In this document: positions 1 through 6,604 of the stretch, in pieces
Numbering within the stretch: the stretch's first letter is position 1
Layout: every line of letters begins with the position of its first letter
IMG/VR virus record: IMGVR_UViG_3300027671_000005
Coordinates: 1 to 31,210 of that record
DNA from: a virus
Length of the DNA: 31,210 nucleotides
Strand: one strand, 5' to 3'
Position numbers and translations under genes: made by a program
The notes under the pieces: model-generated
The model's database searches: none
Told to the model about the DNA's origin: nothing
What the model saw: only the letters and a program-made list of their open reading frames with translations

Positions 1-89
1 ACCTGTGCGGGGCGGACCTGCGCGGGGCGGACCTGTGCGGGGCGGACCTGTGCGGGGCGGACCTGCGCGGGGCGGACCTGCGCGAGGCG
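1..89 (+). repeat. 15-bp tandem repeat encoding pentapeptide repeats
   Basis: About six copies of a 15-bp unit (core GCGGACCTGTGCGGG, with CGC/TGC variation at one codon) run from the window edge to about position 89. Read in frame 3 they encode repeated A-D-L-(C/R)-G. Copies differ almost only at the Cys/Arg codon, which points to recent unit duplication by slippage. The array continues off the left edge, so its full length is unknown. Confidence 0.9.
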
Positions 90-350
90 AAAAACCTTGA
101 GCGGTTCCCAATCTCCATCCTCGGCCACAAGCACGGCCTGTTCACAACGATGGATGGCCACCTTGCTATCGGCTGCCATGTTCACAGCTTTGATGAGTGG
201 ACGCGCCATGCCGAGAAAATCGGAAGCGTCGAAGGCTACTCTTCGCTGGACGTAGAAATCTACAAGCTGCATATCCAGCACATTCAAAAAGTTTCGCAAC
301 TGCTGTGGAACGCCAAGAAGGAAGAAAAAGCAGAAGCGGTCAAGGCATAG
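3..350 (+). CDS. Pentapeptide-repeat protein, 5'-truncated
   Basis: The open frame enters from the left edge with no start codon visible and ends at TAG 348-350. The first ~30 residues are A-D-L-x-G pentapeptide repeats, expected to form a right-handed quadrilateral beta-helix. A non-repeat C-terminal domain follows, beginning around NLERFPISILGHKHGLF and rich in His and aromatic residues. Proteins with pentapeptide repeats followed by a short domain of this kind (glycine/histidine-rich, then a helical tail) occur in many phages with no established function. An internal ATG at 150 exists, but the repeats upstream in the same frame show that the gene starts earlier. No enzymatic motif is visible. 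Confidence 0.85.
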   Translation: MCGADLRGADLCGADLCGADLRGADLREAKNLERFPISILGHKHGLFTTMDGHLAIGCHVHSFDEWTRHAEKIGSVEGYSSLDVEIYKLHIQHIQKVSQLLWNAKKEEKAEAVKA

Positions 351-360
351 GAGCACAGCG

Positions 361-804
361 ATGGGCGAGCCAATCCGTGTCGTAATCAGCTTGGACGAAG
401 AGACGCAGCAGCGCCTTGCTCGCTGGCAGGAGCAATTCTCCATGCTGGTTGGCGACAACCGATCACGGCTGGTGCGACTCGCGCTCGAAACTCTGGACTG
501 GCTGGGCTTCACACCGGACACGGTAATCGCTGCGATGAATCAGGCGCAACGAATAAAAGTTATTAACTTTGCACAAAGCCAATTTAATTTCCCTAGCGCC
601 TCCATCACGCCCCAACAGCTAGGGCCAAAGCCGCCTGTGAGAGCAATCAATCCCACTACCCCTGGGAGCTCTCGCGGGCGGCGCCTCTCCGCCATTAAAC
701 GAGTGGCGGTTGTGGGCCAGGCCAAGGTCCATCGAACATGGGGCACCTCCCTTTCTGGGCACCTAAGCCCGTTCAATTCTAACAGTTATGCGAGGGTGGC
801 ATGA
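361..804 (+). CDS. Ribbon-helix-helix-like small protein
   Basis: The ATG at 361 follows AGGAG (350-354) at good spacing, and the stop overlaps the next start (ATGA). The 147-residue product begins IRVVISLDEETQQRLARW, a short beta-strand plus helix, followed by a second helix (SRLVRLALETLDWL). This resembles the ribbon-helix-helix DNA-binding fold, so a small regulator is plausible. The part after about residue 70 is Pro/Gly/Ser/Arg-rich and looks disordered. An AT-rich perfect inverted repeat lies inside the gene (556-570). Function is inferred from pattern only. The C-terminal half could be poorly conserved or non-functional sequence. Confidence 0.6.
   Translation: MGEPIRVVISLDEETQQRLARWQEQFSMLVGDNRSRLVRLALETLDWLGFTPDTVIAAMNQAQRIKVINFAQSQFNFPSASITPQQLGPKPPVRAINPTTPGSSRGRRLSAIKRVAVVGQAKVHRTWGTSLSGHLSPFNSNSYARVA
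556..570. promoter_or_regulatory. AT-rich perfect inverted repeat, possible operator
   Basis: AAAGTTA-T-TAACTTT is a perfect 7-bp inverted repeat with a 1-bp centre. It lies in an AT-rich island (about 548-592) inside otherwise GC-rich sequence and within the coding region of the ribbon-helix-helix-like gene. Such symmetry is typical of dimeric repressor sites, but nothing here proves binding, and the same bases are read as codons of the surrounding gene. Confidence 0.25.
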
Positions 805-1151
805 GCCGAACGATTGAGCGCAAGCTTTACAAGTTTCGCCATCCTGAATGGCTTCGCGCCAACAGGACGGAATACCAGCGCAAATGGAGGGAGCGCAATC
901 CAGAGAAGCTCGCTGCCCATAAAGCGGTTTCCGTCGCTCTGTCCAAGGGGGTACTGCGCAGGCCTAGGGTTTGCTCACGGTGCAACGAGCCGTGCAAGCC
1001 ACACGCGCATCATGCGGATTATTCCAAGCCCTTACAGGTGGAGTGGTTGTGCTGGGATTGTCACAACGTCGAACACGGCAATGCCCGCATCGGCCCAAAG
1101 GTTAGCCCGGCAGAACTCTACGACATAGTTGAGCAGGGGCAGACGGCGTGA
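801..1151 (+). CDS. HNH-like zinc-binding protein
   Basis: This 116-residue protein starts at the ATG overlapping the previous stop, with a GAGGGTGG purine stretch upstream. The basic N-terminal half (residues 1-56, many Arg/Lys/Trp) suits DNA binding. Residues 58-92 carry CSRC (58-61), HAHH (68-71), a D-Y-S-K-P turn, and CWDCHNVEH (84-92). This is the four-Cys plus HH arrangement of small phage HNH/zinc-ribbon proteins. It could nick or cleave DNA, as some phage HNH proteins do near terminase genes, but here it sits in the early region. The catalytic His would lie in HAHH. Activity is an inference. Confidence 0.65.
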   Translation: MSRTIERKLYKFRHPEWLRANRTEYQRKWRERNPEKLAAHKAVSVALSKGVLRRPRVCSRCNEPCKPHAHHADYSKPLQVEWLCWDCHNVEHGNARIGPKVSPAELYDIVEQGQTA

Positions 1152-1834
1152 TTACCCTCCGCCTCATCCCCCTGCTTCTGTCTTGCGTCACGCTGATGCT
1201 GGCTACGGGCGCTTCTCTACGCGTTCCGTCTCACGCTATGCCGTGGACAATTCCGGCCTACCTCGCTGCGCAATGCCTGTGCGACCTCATTAACTTTCTG
1301 AATTTGCATCGGGCGCAGAACCATGAGCCGCAGTACGTGCGCTGCTTCGCTTTCCTCTTCGCGGCGGGAATGGTTTTAGGTATCGCGGTGACAGTGGTGC
1401 TCGTCCGTCCGGCTTTCCAAGGTGCATGGCTGTGGTTCAGCCTTGCGGCGGCGGCCTACTCCCTTTCTTGGGGAGCGGCAGTTCTGCACAACTTGAAGCC
1501 GGCTGGCTGGCTGTACGTCACCGTGGGCTATTCAGTGCTGATGCTGTGCTGCGGGACGCTGTGCGCATGGGCGGCGCTCGCCAATCTCCAACCCGCGCTC
1601 AAGATTGGCGCCATCGTTCTCGGGGTCCGCTGGCAGGCGCAAGCAGTGTTCGGCTTCGCCTACTCGCTCGGCATCACTAAAAATTTCTGGCTGTGGTTCA
1701 AGCTGAATCACTTGGTTCCGTCGCTCATCACGATTGTTTGCGCGCTGTGGCTGTGCATTTGGTACAGCGGCCTGCGAAGCGAGAGCGCGAAGCCCCTGTG
1801 GGCGGAAGTGCAACACGTCGAGGTGCGTCCATGA
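1148..1834 (+). CDS. Multi-pass membrane protein, unknown function
   Basis: The GTG start overlaps the preceding stop (GTGA). The 228-residue product is strongly hydrophobic with about seven predicted membrane segments: roughly residues 4-22, 33-51, 65-86, 93-113, 121-145, 150-172 and 186-206. The connecting loops are short, with Arg/His between segments 2 and 3, and the tail is hydrophilic. I recognise no family. It is larger and has more segments than a usual holin, so a lysis role is not supported. It may modify or occupy the host inner membrane, for example in superinfection exclusion, but that is speculation. It overlaps the next gene by ATGA, so the two are probably translationally coupled. 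Confidence 0.65.
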   Translation: MITLRLIPLLLSCVTLMLATGASLRVPSHAMPWTIPAYLAAQCLCDLINFLNLHRAQNHEPQYVRCFAFLFAAGMVLGIAVTVVLVRPAFQGAWLWFSLAAAAYSLSWGAAVLHNLKPAGWLYVTVGYSVLMLCCGTLCAWAALANLQPALKIGAIVLGVRWQAQAVFGFAYSLGITKNFWLWFKLNHLVPSLITIVCALWLCIWYSGLRSESAKPLWAEVQHVEVRP

Positions 1835-2067
1835 CCCGCTTCCTCCGCTGTGGCCTTCTCTTAGCCGTGCTGCTGGCGTGGGCCGTGGATGCTTGGCTCA
1901 AGCCGGCGCCGAAGCCGCAACGCGAGGTGCCAGTCCTGTTCCCGCACCTTCGGCCACAGCACCGCGAGCGCAAGCCCAGCGACGAATGCAGCGACTACGC
2001 AGCGGAGAAGGCACACCCGAACTGGTTTGCTTGCCCGATTGACGAACAAAAAATGACGGAGATGTGA
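1831..2067 (+). CDS. Small exported or membrane-anchored protein
   Basis: The 78-residue product starts at the ATG overlapping the previous stop, with GAGGTG (1820-1825) as ribosome-binding site. The N-terminus is R-x-L-R followed by about 15 hydrophobic residues (CGLLLAVLLAWAVDAW). This is an uncleaved anchor or signal sequence, and the rest is a short hydrophilic domain. The C-terminal part holds two Cys (DECSDY, FACPID) that could form a disulfide outside the cytoplasm. There is no lipobox at the expected place, so it is not an obvious spanin. Its last codons (ACPIDEQ-KM) are nearly repeated downstream of the next gene at 2608-2646. Confidence 0.6.
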   Translation: MTRFLRCGLLLAVLLAWAVDAWLKPAPKPQREVPVLFPHLRPQHRERKPSDECSDYAAEKAHPNWFACPIDEQKMTEM

Positions 2068-2080
2068 AGGGAGAAAAGCT

Positions 2081-2605
2081 ATGAATAAGCCGAAACCAAA
2101 GAAAGTCAACTTTGAATTAATCGTCAACGAGGAAGGCGAGCCGTACAGGCTCCTCAGGGAGGTGCGCTCGCAATTCCACGAGGAACTGGAGGAGGCCAGA
2201 ATAGCCCTTGCTTGGCGCAAGTCTCTGAAGGCCGATGTTGATGGCCGCTTGGTCCTCGGCAAATGCGTAAAGGCGTCAGACCTCCAGCGCGAACTTGCTG
2301 ATTGGGATTTTGTAATCCTCCTGAATCAAGAGGTCTGGGTCAATAGCGAATTCACCGCAGATAAGAAAAGGGCTCTACTCGATCACGAATTGTGTCACGC
2401 CGCGCCCGTTGTGAATGAAGAAGACGAGCAGAAATTGGATGAAAGGGGGCGATTGGTTTGGCGCGTTCGCAAGCATGACATCGAAGAGTTCCAGGGAATC
2501 GTTGAGCGCCACGGCTGCTATAAGCGCGATTTGGAGCGTTTCGCGGAAGCCCTACTTAAATCCAAGGAAACCGCAAAGCTATTCGCTATTGGTGGCAGGC
2601 GCTAG
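2081..2605 (+). CDS. Putative phage metallopeptidase (HExxH)
   Basis: A strong ribosome-binding site (GGGAGAAAAGCT) precedes ATG 2081. The 174-residue protein carries HELCH at 102-106, the zinc-binding and catalytic HExxH motif. A conserved K-H-D-I-E-E-F (131-137) downstream probably supplies the third ligand. The charged N-terminus and the segment around WDFVILLNQEVW (75-86) match the layout of the small family annotated as putative phage metallopeptidase. Substrates of that family are unknown. No signal peptide is visible, so it should act in the cytoplasm. The gene is flanked by a short direct repeat of the neighbouring gene's 3' end (see 2608-2646), which suggests insertion or duplication here. 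Confidence 0.75.
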   Translation: MNKPKPKKVNFELIVNEEGEPYRLLREVRSQFHEELEEARIALAWRKSLKADVDGRLVLGKCVKASDLQRELADWDFVILLNQEVWVNSEFTADKKRALLDHELCHAAPVVNEEDEQKLDERGRLVWRVRKHDIEEFQGIVERHGCYKRDLERFAEALLKSKETAKLFAIGGRR

Positions 2606-2607
2606 AG

Positions 2608-2646
2608 GCGTGTCCGATTGACGAGCAGCAGATGAAGAGTTTTTGA
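2608..2646 (+). pseudogene. Remnant duplicate of the 1831-2067 gene's 3' end
   Basis: Just after the metallopeptidase stop, a short stretch reads A-C-P-I-D-E-Q-Q-M-K-S-F-stop. It mirrors the last codons of the gene ending at 2067 (A-C-P-I-D-E-Q-K-M-T-E-M-stop). DNA identity is high over the first ~28 bases (for example CCGATTGACGA in both), and both copies are followed by GGAGAAAA and the next ATG. No start or full gene belongs to it, so it looks like a scar of duplication. Confidence 0.6.
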
Positions 2647-2656
2647 GGAGAAAACG

Positions 2657-3022
2657 ATGCGACTGACGTTGGAGGAGTTGAAGGCGATGAGTGACAGGGA
2701 ACTGGGAAGTCACTGGTATACCGGAAAGTTCCCCTTCGATGTCATGGACCGATGCGGCGGATGCCTAGCCTCGCATAGCATTCGCACTTGCCGAGAGCAC
2801 GGAGATATTTCCGCACCTCCGTTCATGGTCAGTTCTTCCAACGAGGAAGTTATAGGGGCCTATCTTAATCCGCACCTAGAAGAGTACTTGGCTGCGCGTC
2901 TCTTCCATGACTCGCTCTATCCGCAAGAGACGCCCACGCCACAAACCGAGCAGGCGGCCGCCGAAAGCGTTGCCAGCCCTGAGCTGGTCGCAAAAGGGGC
3001 GCATGGGAGAGATGTGAGATGA
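2657..3022 (+). CDS. Hypothetical phage protein with Cys cluster
   Basis: ATG 2657 follows GAGGAG at ideal spacing and the stop overlaps the next start region. The product has 121 residues. It opens with a short helix (TLEELKAMSDREL). A Cys/His-containing stretch (DRCGGCLASHSIRTCREHG, about residues 31-49) may bind zinc. The C-terminal part (about 94-105) is encoded by a copy of the dispersed short repeat (2937-2968), giving T-P-Q-T-E-Q-A-A-A-E-S, so that tail is probably added sequence rather than core protein. No family recognised. Confidence 0.6.
   Translation: MRLTLEELKAMSDRELGSHWYTGKFPFDVMDRCGGCLASHSIRTCREHGDISAPPFMVSSSNEEVIGAYLNPHLEEYLAARLFHDSLYPQETPTPQTEQAAAESVASPELVAKGAHGRDVR
2937..2968 (+). 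repeat. Dispersed short repeat, copy 1
   Basis: This copy contains CACAAACCGAGC, identical to the copy at 12247, and then CAGGCG. It matches the copy at 8221-8252 at 26 of 32 positions by eye. It lies near the 3' end of the 2657 gene and is read in the frame giving P-Q-T-E-Q-A. Confidence 0.65.
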
Positions 3023-3336
3023 GCAACGAAGAGGTCGAAAAAATAGAAGCGTTCGTGGCAAGCGACTGGACGCCTGCAATTATCGCCATGCACGAACACG
3101 CGCTTAAATTTCACAAGACCGACCCCGGACAGGTTACGCGCTTCGCTGGCGAGAAGGTGCGCGTCCGGCTCAACGACGATGCTGACGCGGCATGGCGAGC
3201 GGAAAGACACCTGTTCATGGGCTGTGTAGCGCGAGGGCTGGAAGTTCACCCGGACGACGCGATGAGATTGTGGCCTGACCTGGCAGAGAACAACACGAAC
3301 GTAACGATTTGCGAATGCGTTTTGCTGATGGATTGA
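3019..3336 (+). CDS. Hypothetical phage protein
   Basis: This 105-residue protein starts at ATG 3019, overlaps the previous gene by four bases, and has GGGAGAG upstream. It is an acidic, mixed alpha/beta protein containing H-E-H-A-L-K-F-H and W-R-A-E-R-H-L-F stretches. The C-terminus holds two Cys (TICECVLLMD). I recognise no domain. Its position just before the ssDNA-binding and exonuclease pair suggests early expression. Confidence 0.55.
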   Translation: MSNEEVEKIEAFVASDWTPAIIAMHEHALKFHKTDPGQVTRFAGEKVRVRLNDDADAAWRAERHLFMGCVARGLEVHPDDAMRLWPDLAENNTNVTICECVLLMD

Positions 3337-3348
3337 GGGAGGCGAGCA

Positions 3349-3644
3349 ATGGATAGGAACCAAGAGTACTTGGCGCACGGCAGCGGGGAGATCGAACCCG
3401 GCGAACACCCCTCGGCTGCATCTGCACGGCCTGCACGCTGGAGCGGCAACTGGAGCGCGATGGAGTCTATGGCCGGTACGATTCGCATTCCTGCGTAGCA
3501 CCGCATTTACAGCGAGTGGTGGAGATCAGGGAAGAGTTGAAAGAGGTTTCGCACACACCGAGCGGCGGGCAGCATCGCGGCGACCGCCCCATTACGCCGT
3601 GGGCGGAACAAGCACTCCCGAAAGGCCACCCCGGAAAAGGCTAA
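3349..3644 (+). pseudogene. Small zinc-ribbon-like gene, apparent -1 frameshift
   Basis: ATG 3349 follows GGGAGGCGAG, but the frame closes at 3498 with a low-complexity tail. The -1 frame from the CCCC run at 3408-3411 gives a convincing protein. It reads M-D-R-N-Q-E-Y-L ... G-E-H-P-L-G-C-I-C-T-A-C-T-L-E-R ... C-V-A-P-H-L-Q-R-V-V-E-I-R-E-E-L and ends at TAA 3642-3644. CxCxxC plus C-x3-H suggests zinc binding. One extra C in the run would restore a ~98-codon gene. Either the sequence has a one-base error, the gene is broken, or ribosomes slip at CCC-C. The 3' end contains a dispersed repeat copy. Confidence 0.6.
3554..3587 (+). repeat. Dispersed short repeat, copy 2
   Basis: CACACCGAGCGGCGGGCAGC followed by ATCGCGGCGACCGC. 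It is shared, with small changes, with copies at 9103, 9854 and 12247. Here it is read as H-T-P-S-G-G-Q-H-R-G-D-R at the end of the frameshifted 3349 gene, a different frame from copies 1 and 3. Confidence 0.7.
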
Positions 3645-3680
3645 CGATTTTCAGTAGTCACTTAGAAAAGGAGAAAAGCA

Positions 3681-4208
3681 ATGTCGTACATCATCAAGGA
3701 CAACAAGAAAGACTACACCCCGGCCCCGGAAGGATTACACCAAGCGGTTTGCATTGACGTTGTGGAGTTGGGCCTTGTCACCACGCAATACAAGGGCGAG
3801 CCCTACACGCGGCGTTGCAGCGAAATTCGCTGGGTGATCGAAGCGATAGACCCCAAGACCGGAAAGCAGCACATGCTTCTGCGGCGCTTCACGGAAAGCC
3901 TCAGCACGAAAGGGCACCTGCGTCCATTTCTTGAGTCATGGCGCGGGAAGAAATTCACCAGCGAAGAATTGAACGGTTTCGACATCGACAAGTTGGTGGG
4001 AGCGAACTGCCAGATTCAAGTCATTCACAACCTCGCCAGCGACGGAAACACCTACGCCAACGTGCAAGCCGTCGTGCCCATTCACAAAAACGCCGCGCGC
4101 ATGGCCGCACCTTCCGACTATATCCGCGTCAAGGACCGTGACAAGGAATACAGCAGCAACGGGCACGGCGAGGCGGAGGCAGTCGAAGAAGAGTACGTGC
4201 CGTTCTAA
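3681..4208 (+). CDS. Putative ssDNA-binding / recombination-associated protein
   Basis: AAAAGGAG sits just upstream of ATG 3681. The 175-residue protein begins with a short strand (SYIIKDNKKDYTPAPEGLHQAVC). It continues with beta-rich sequence including TRRCSEIRWVIEAID and MLLRRFTESLS, then L-E-S-W-R-G-K-K-F-T. The tail is highly acidic (EAEAVEEEYVPF). A beta-barrel-like body with an acidic, aromatic C-terminus is the usual layout of phage ssDNA-binding proteins, and the family resembles DUF669-type proteins found next to recombination nucleases. It is followed 9 bp later by the PD-(D/E)XK exonuclease, supporting a joint role in recombination or replication. The exact family is not certain. 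Confidence 0.6.
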   Translation: MSYIIKDNKKDYTPAPEGLHQAVCIDVVELGLVTTQYKGEPYTRRCSEIRWVIEAIDPKTGKQHMLLRRFTESLSTKGHLRPFLESWRGKKFTSEELNGFDIDKLVGANCQIQVIHNLASDGNTYANVQAVVPIHKNAARMAAPSDYIRVKDRDKEYSSNGHGEAEAVEEEYVPF

Positions 4209-4217
4209 GGAAAGCCA

Positions 4218-5126
4218 ATGACCAAACGAGCCAGCCGCGAAAGTGGAAGCAAGAGATGGTACCCAATCGGAGACAAAGAATACGTCTCCGTCACCACAGT
4301 TTTGCAGATCATCAGCAAGCCAGCCTTAGTTGCGTGGAGCGCAAAGGTCGAGCGTGAACTGGTGACGGAAGTTTCTGCCGGGCTCTATCTCGACGTAGCC
4401 GGAACCAAGCCCATGTCACGGATGGGCTGGCTCAACTCCCTGCAATCGCGGCTCGGCAGCGAGAAAGCACACAAGAAACTACTCGACAAGGCTGGCGACA
4501 TTGGCAAGCAGATTCACGACTTGATTGAGTGGACTCTGCGAGCGTCCCTCATGCAGGAGCCCGGCCACCCGCCGAAGATTGGCGACAAAGCGCAGTGGGC
4601 GTTCATGGCTTGGGAAGATTGGCGCAGATCGGTAAACCTCAAACCCATTTTCATCGAGCAGACCGTCTGGAGTGATAACAACTGTGTCGCTGGCACGATG
4701 GACCTCTTCGCAGAACTCAGCGGAGAAGTGAAAGCCAAGCACTGGCTCACCGGCGAAACAGTCACAAAGAACTTCGACAAAACCCCTGTGATCGTGGATT
4801 GGAAATCGGGCAAGAAAGTCTACCCGGAATCCTTCCTGCAAAACGCAGCGTATCGCAGCTTCCTTCGCGAAATGGGCCACGGCGACCCGAAAGACGGATT
4901 GATCGTGCGCGTCCCGAAAGTGGAGACAGACCCAGAGTTTGAAGTGGTTTGGTGTCCACCAGAGGAAGAGTCCCTACCAACTTTTTACCACGCCCTGAAG
5001 CTCTGGAAGTGGCAGCAGAAATACGACACATGGAAGCCGGAAGAGAAGCCGATCGCGCCACCGGACAACCTTGTGCCGTTGCTGGAGAAAAGTCTGGAGA
5101 TGGTGAATGCACCGCAGGCCACATAA
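4218..5126 (+). CDS. PD-(D/E)XK exonuclease, RecB/Cas4-like
   Basis: ATG 4218 follows AAGGAAAG. The 302-residue protein carries the ordered motifs of the RecB/Cas4/lambda-exonuclease superfamily. These are a helix with His (GKQIHDLIEW, about 97-105), G-T-M-D-L (159-163, metal-binding Asp), V-I-V-D-W-K-S-G-K (191-199, catalytic D-x-K), and Q-N-A-A-Y (208-212, the motif after the active site). It should degrade DNA ends to generate single strands for recombination in the cytoplasm. The upstream gene is a probable ssDNA-binding protein. No helicase domain and no iron-sulfur Cys cluster are present, so it is a stand-alone nuclease rather than full RecB or AddB. Confidence 0.85.
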   Translation: MTKRASRESGSKRWYPIGDKEYVSVTTVLQIISKPALVAWSAKVERELVTEVSAGLYLDVAGTKPMSRMGWLNSLQSRLGSEKAHKKLLDKAGDIGKQIHDLIEWTLRASLMQEPGHPPKIGDKAQWAFMAWEDWRRSVNLKPIFIEQTVWSDNNCVAGTMDLFAELSGEVKAKHWLTGETVTKNFDKTPVIVDWKSGKKVYPESFLQNAAYRSFLREMGHGDPKDGLIVRVPKVETDPEFEVVWCPPEEESLPTFYHALKLWKWQQKYDTWKPEEKPIAPPDNLVPLLEKSLEMVNAPQAT

Positions 5127-5475
5127 GAAAGACGACGCAGCGACGAAAGCAGCCAAGTTTGAAAGCCGCTACTCGTACATCTCTTTTAGGCTTCACCCCG
5201 GAACGACTCACCAATGCGTGTACTTGGCTGGCTTGGACACAGAGGCTTGCAGGATGGCCGTTTACGTTCGCGCCAACGGTAGGTGCCAATACTGCGGCAA
5301 AAGGCTTCCCCTGAACGGGGATTTGATGTGGCGAGCCCATCTGGCACATGGCGGCAATACGAAAGTAAGCCGCTGCTGGTGCCCAGAGAACCTAACGCTG
5401 AAGTGCTACCACTGCCACATCGTTGTCGAGCATAACCGGGAAGTCCGCTGGTCGAGCAAGGAGAATGCGGCATGA
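5107..5475 (+). CDS. HNH-type endonuclease-like protein
   Basis: The start at 5107 overlaps the exonuclease end by 20 bp and has GGAG upstream. The 122-residue protein has a basic N-terminus. A treble-clef-like core follows: C-Q-Y-C-G-K (around 60-65), R-A-H-L-A-H (about 76-81), C-W-C-P-E-N-L-T-L-K-C-Y-H-C-H, then V-V-E-H-N-R. The arrangement CxxC / H / N / CxxCH is typical of HNH nucleases, with N-L-T-L giving the central Asn. It may cut DNA in phage recombination or host takeover. The gene overlaps the next by ATGA. Confidence 0.7.
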   Translation: MHRRPHKKDDAATKAAKFESRYSYISFRLHPGTTHQCVYLAGLDTEACRMAVYVRANGRCQYCGKRLPLNGDLMWRAHLAHGGNTKVSRCWCPENLTLKCYHCHIVVEHNREVRWSSKENAA

Positions 5476-5726
5476 CATACGCCGAACAATTTGAATCTGC
5501 GCTGCGCTGCAAGACGCCGGAGGACGCGACGGCGTGGCTCAACCGCGAAGTCACGCGCTACAAGACCAAGTTCGGCATTGAGCCGGAAGAGGCGCGTAGA
5601 ACCATCCTTATCAATCTCGGCTACATGGCCGGATATTACGATAGGTCCGTTGGCGAAAAGATCGAGTCCCTGTTCGGAGCGAGGCACCCCATTTTCGGAG
5701 CTATTTCGCCGGAGGTACGCGCATGA
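5472..5726 (+). CDS. Hypothetical phage protein, helical
   Basis: AAGGAG at 5458-5463 supports ATG 5472. The 84-residue protein is predicted mostly helical (TYAEQFESALRCKTPEDATAWLN, then EPEEARRTILINLGYMAGYYD). It ends with a compact G-A-R-H-P-I-F-G motif. It resembles small conserved phage proteins that sit beside recombination genes, but I cannot name a function. It is coupled by ATGA overlaps to both neighbours. Confidence 0.65.
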   Translation: MTYAEQFESALRCKTPEDATAWLNREVTRYKTKFGIEPEEARRTILINLGYMAGYYDRSVGEKIESLFGARHPIFGAISPEVRA

Positions 5727-5932
5727 GCGACGAATACGTAAAGGTCGTAACGAAATGCTGCTGCTGTGGCGGCACTGTAAAAGCCAGCTATCGCCAAGAT
5801 TACGACTGCGGCAAGGCTTTCGCTGAAGCTTGCGATGTGTGCGTGCCGTGCTTCCAAGCGGGCTGTGCAGTGCTGACCGGCGAGACGTGCAATGTGACGG
5901 GCAAAACGCAGGCTCGGTTGGTGCAGCCATGA
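5723..5932 (+). CDS. Cys-rich miniprotein
   Basis: GGAGG sits before ATG 5723. Of 69 residues, ten are Cys: a C-C-C-C run at 12-15, then CGKAFAEACDVCVPC and AGC/ETC further on. This is enough for two zinc sites of the zinc-ribbon type. It is probably a small zinc-binding adaptor or regulator. No family recognised. It is one of several such genes in this region. Confidence 0.65.
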   Translation: MSDEYVKVVTKCCCCGGTVKASYRQDYDCGKAFAEACDVCVPCFQAGCAVLTGETCNVTGKTQARLVQP

Positions 5933-6078
5933 GCATCTACGCCAGGCACGGCCTACGCAAGCGAGCGTACTGCCCGCCAACCCACGTTGCTGGCAAGGAT
6001 TTGCGGCGAGTGCTCGGCTGGACGCTTCTGGTGCTGGCTGGGCTGGTGGCGCTGATTTTGTGGAGTAATTCACAGTGA
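5929..6078 (+). CDS. Small C-terminally anchored membrane protein
   Basis: This gene lies between two overlaps, ATGA at its start and GTGA at its end. The 49-residue product has a basic N-terminal half (RHGLRKRAY) and one hydrophobic span near its end (WTLLVLAGLVALILW). It should be a tail-anchored or single-pass inner-membrane protein with the basic end in the cytoplasm. The short length leaves the function open. A holin-like role is possible but not supported by neighbours. Confidence 0.55.
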   Translation: MSIYARHGLRKRAYCPPTHVAGKDLRRVLGWTLLVLAGLVALILWSNSQ

Positions 6079-6308
6079 AGCGCGAAGCCAACCAGCGCGA
6101 CCGGATTCTAGCCTTACTGCAACAGGCGGGTGAGCGCGGCGTGTCGAATCTTCTGCTCAATGAGGTGTGCTTCAGGTATGGCGCTCGGCTGTGGGAGCTT
6201 CGCAAAGAAGGCTGGGACATTGACACCGTAAAGGTAGGCGATGACGGCGTATACAGATTTGTGTTGAAGGGCAAGCGGGAGCCGGAGCAGTTGAAGTTGA
6301 TTGCGTAG
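6075..6308 (+). CDS. Winged-helix HTH protein (HTH_39-like)
   Basis: The GTG start overlaps the previous stop, with GGAG (6062-6065) upstream. The 77-residue protein fits the small phage helix-turn-helix family. N-Q-R-D-R-I-L-A-L-L is followed by G-V-S-N-L-L-L-N-E-V-C-F-R-Y-G-A-R-L-W-E-L-R-K-E-G-W (recognition helix and wing), then a beta hairpin ending Y-R-F-V-L-K. This pattern is close to the HTH_39 domain. It is likely to bind DNA and regulate or assist replication; no target is evident. It is the best-supported DNA-binding protein of the early region. Confidence 0.75.
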   Translation: MKREANQRDRILALLQQAGERGVSNLLLNEVCFRYGARLWELRKEGWDIDTVKVGDDGVYRFVLKGKREPEQLKLIA

Positions 6309-6331
6309 GGCGGAAAAGAAAGAGAGGAAAC

Positions 6332-6604
6332 GTGAAGAAAAAAGTCGTAGTGAGGATCGAGCAATCTCCTGAACCTGGCGAGGTTGTAGAGAAGTCGGTC
6401 TTGGCGAAAGCTATCGTGGAAATAAGTCAAGGCGTGCGGCGCCTAGAAGGGGCCGGGATTACCAAAGAAGCGGTGATTGTTCTCACCCAGTACAACTGTA
6501 AAGCAGTTGGTCAAAGCTACAACAAGACAAAGCCTCCATTGGCGACAGTGCGCGCTGTGCTCGATTCATTAGGCGAGCTTCAGCGCGAATTCGTACAGCG
6601 GTAG
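6332..6604 (+). CDS. Hypothetical phage protein
   Basis: A strong purine stretch (AAAGAGAGGAAAC) precedes GTG 6332. The 90-residue protein starts with a basic strand (KKKVVVRIEQS). Helical segments follow (EKSVLAKAIVEISQGVRRLEGAG, then LATVRAVLDSLGELQREFV). No domain recognised. A non-coding stretch follows, so this may be the last gene of a transcription unit. Confidence 0.6.
   Translation: MKKKVVVRIEQSPEPGEVVEKSVLAKAIVEISQGVRRLEGAGITKEAVIVLTQYNCKAVGQSYNKTKPPLATVRAVLDSLGELQREFVQR

Noticed and set aside
1-89. CRISPR-like array at the left edge
   Set aside because: Units are contiguous 15-mers with no spacers and encode pentapeptide repeats.
1148-2067. Holin/spanin lysis cassette
   Set aside because: The first protein has about seven membrane spans and the second has no lipobox; no endolysin is near.
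2917-3501. Minus-strand open frame (194 codons)
   Set aside because: It is antisense to the supported 2657, 3019 and 3349 genes, with composition typical of a mirror frame.
5636-6430. Long minus-strand open frame (264 codons)
   Set aside because: It lies opposite five supported genes with overlap coupling, is Ser/Arg/Ala-rich as mirror frames in GC-rich DNA are, and has no recognisable domain.
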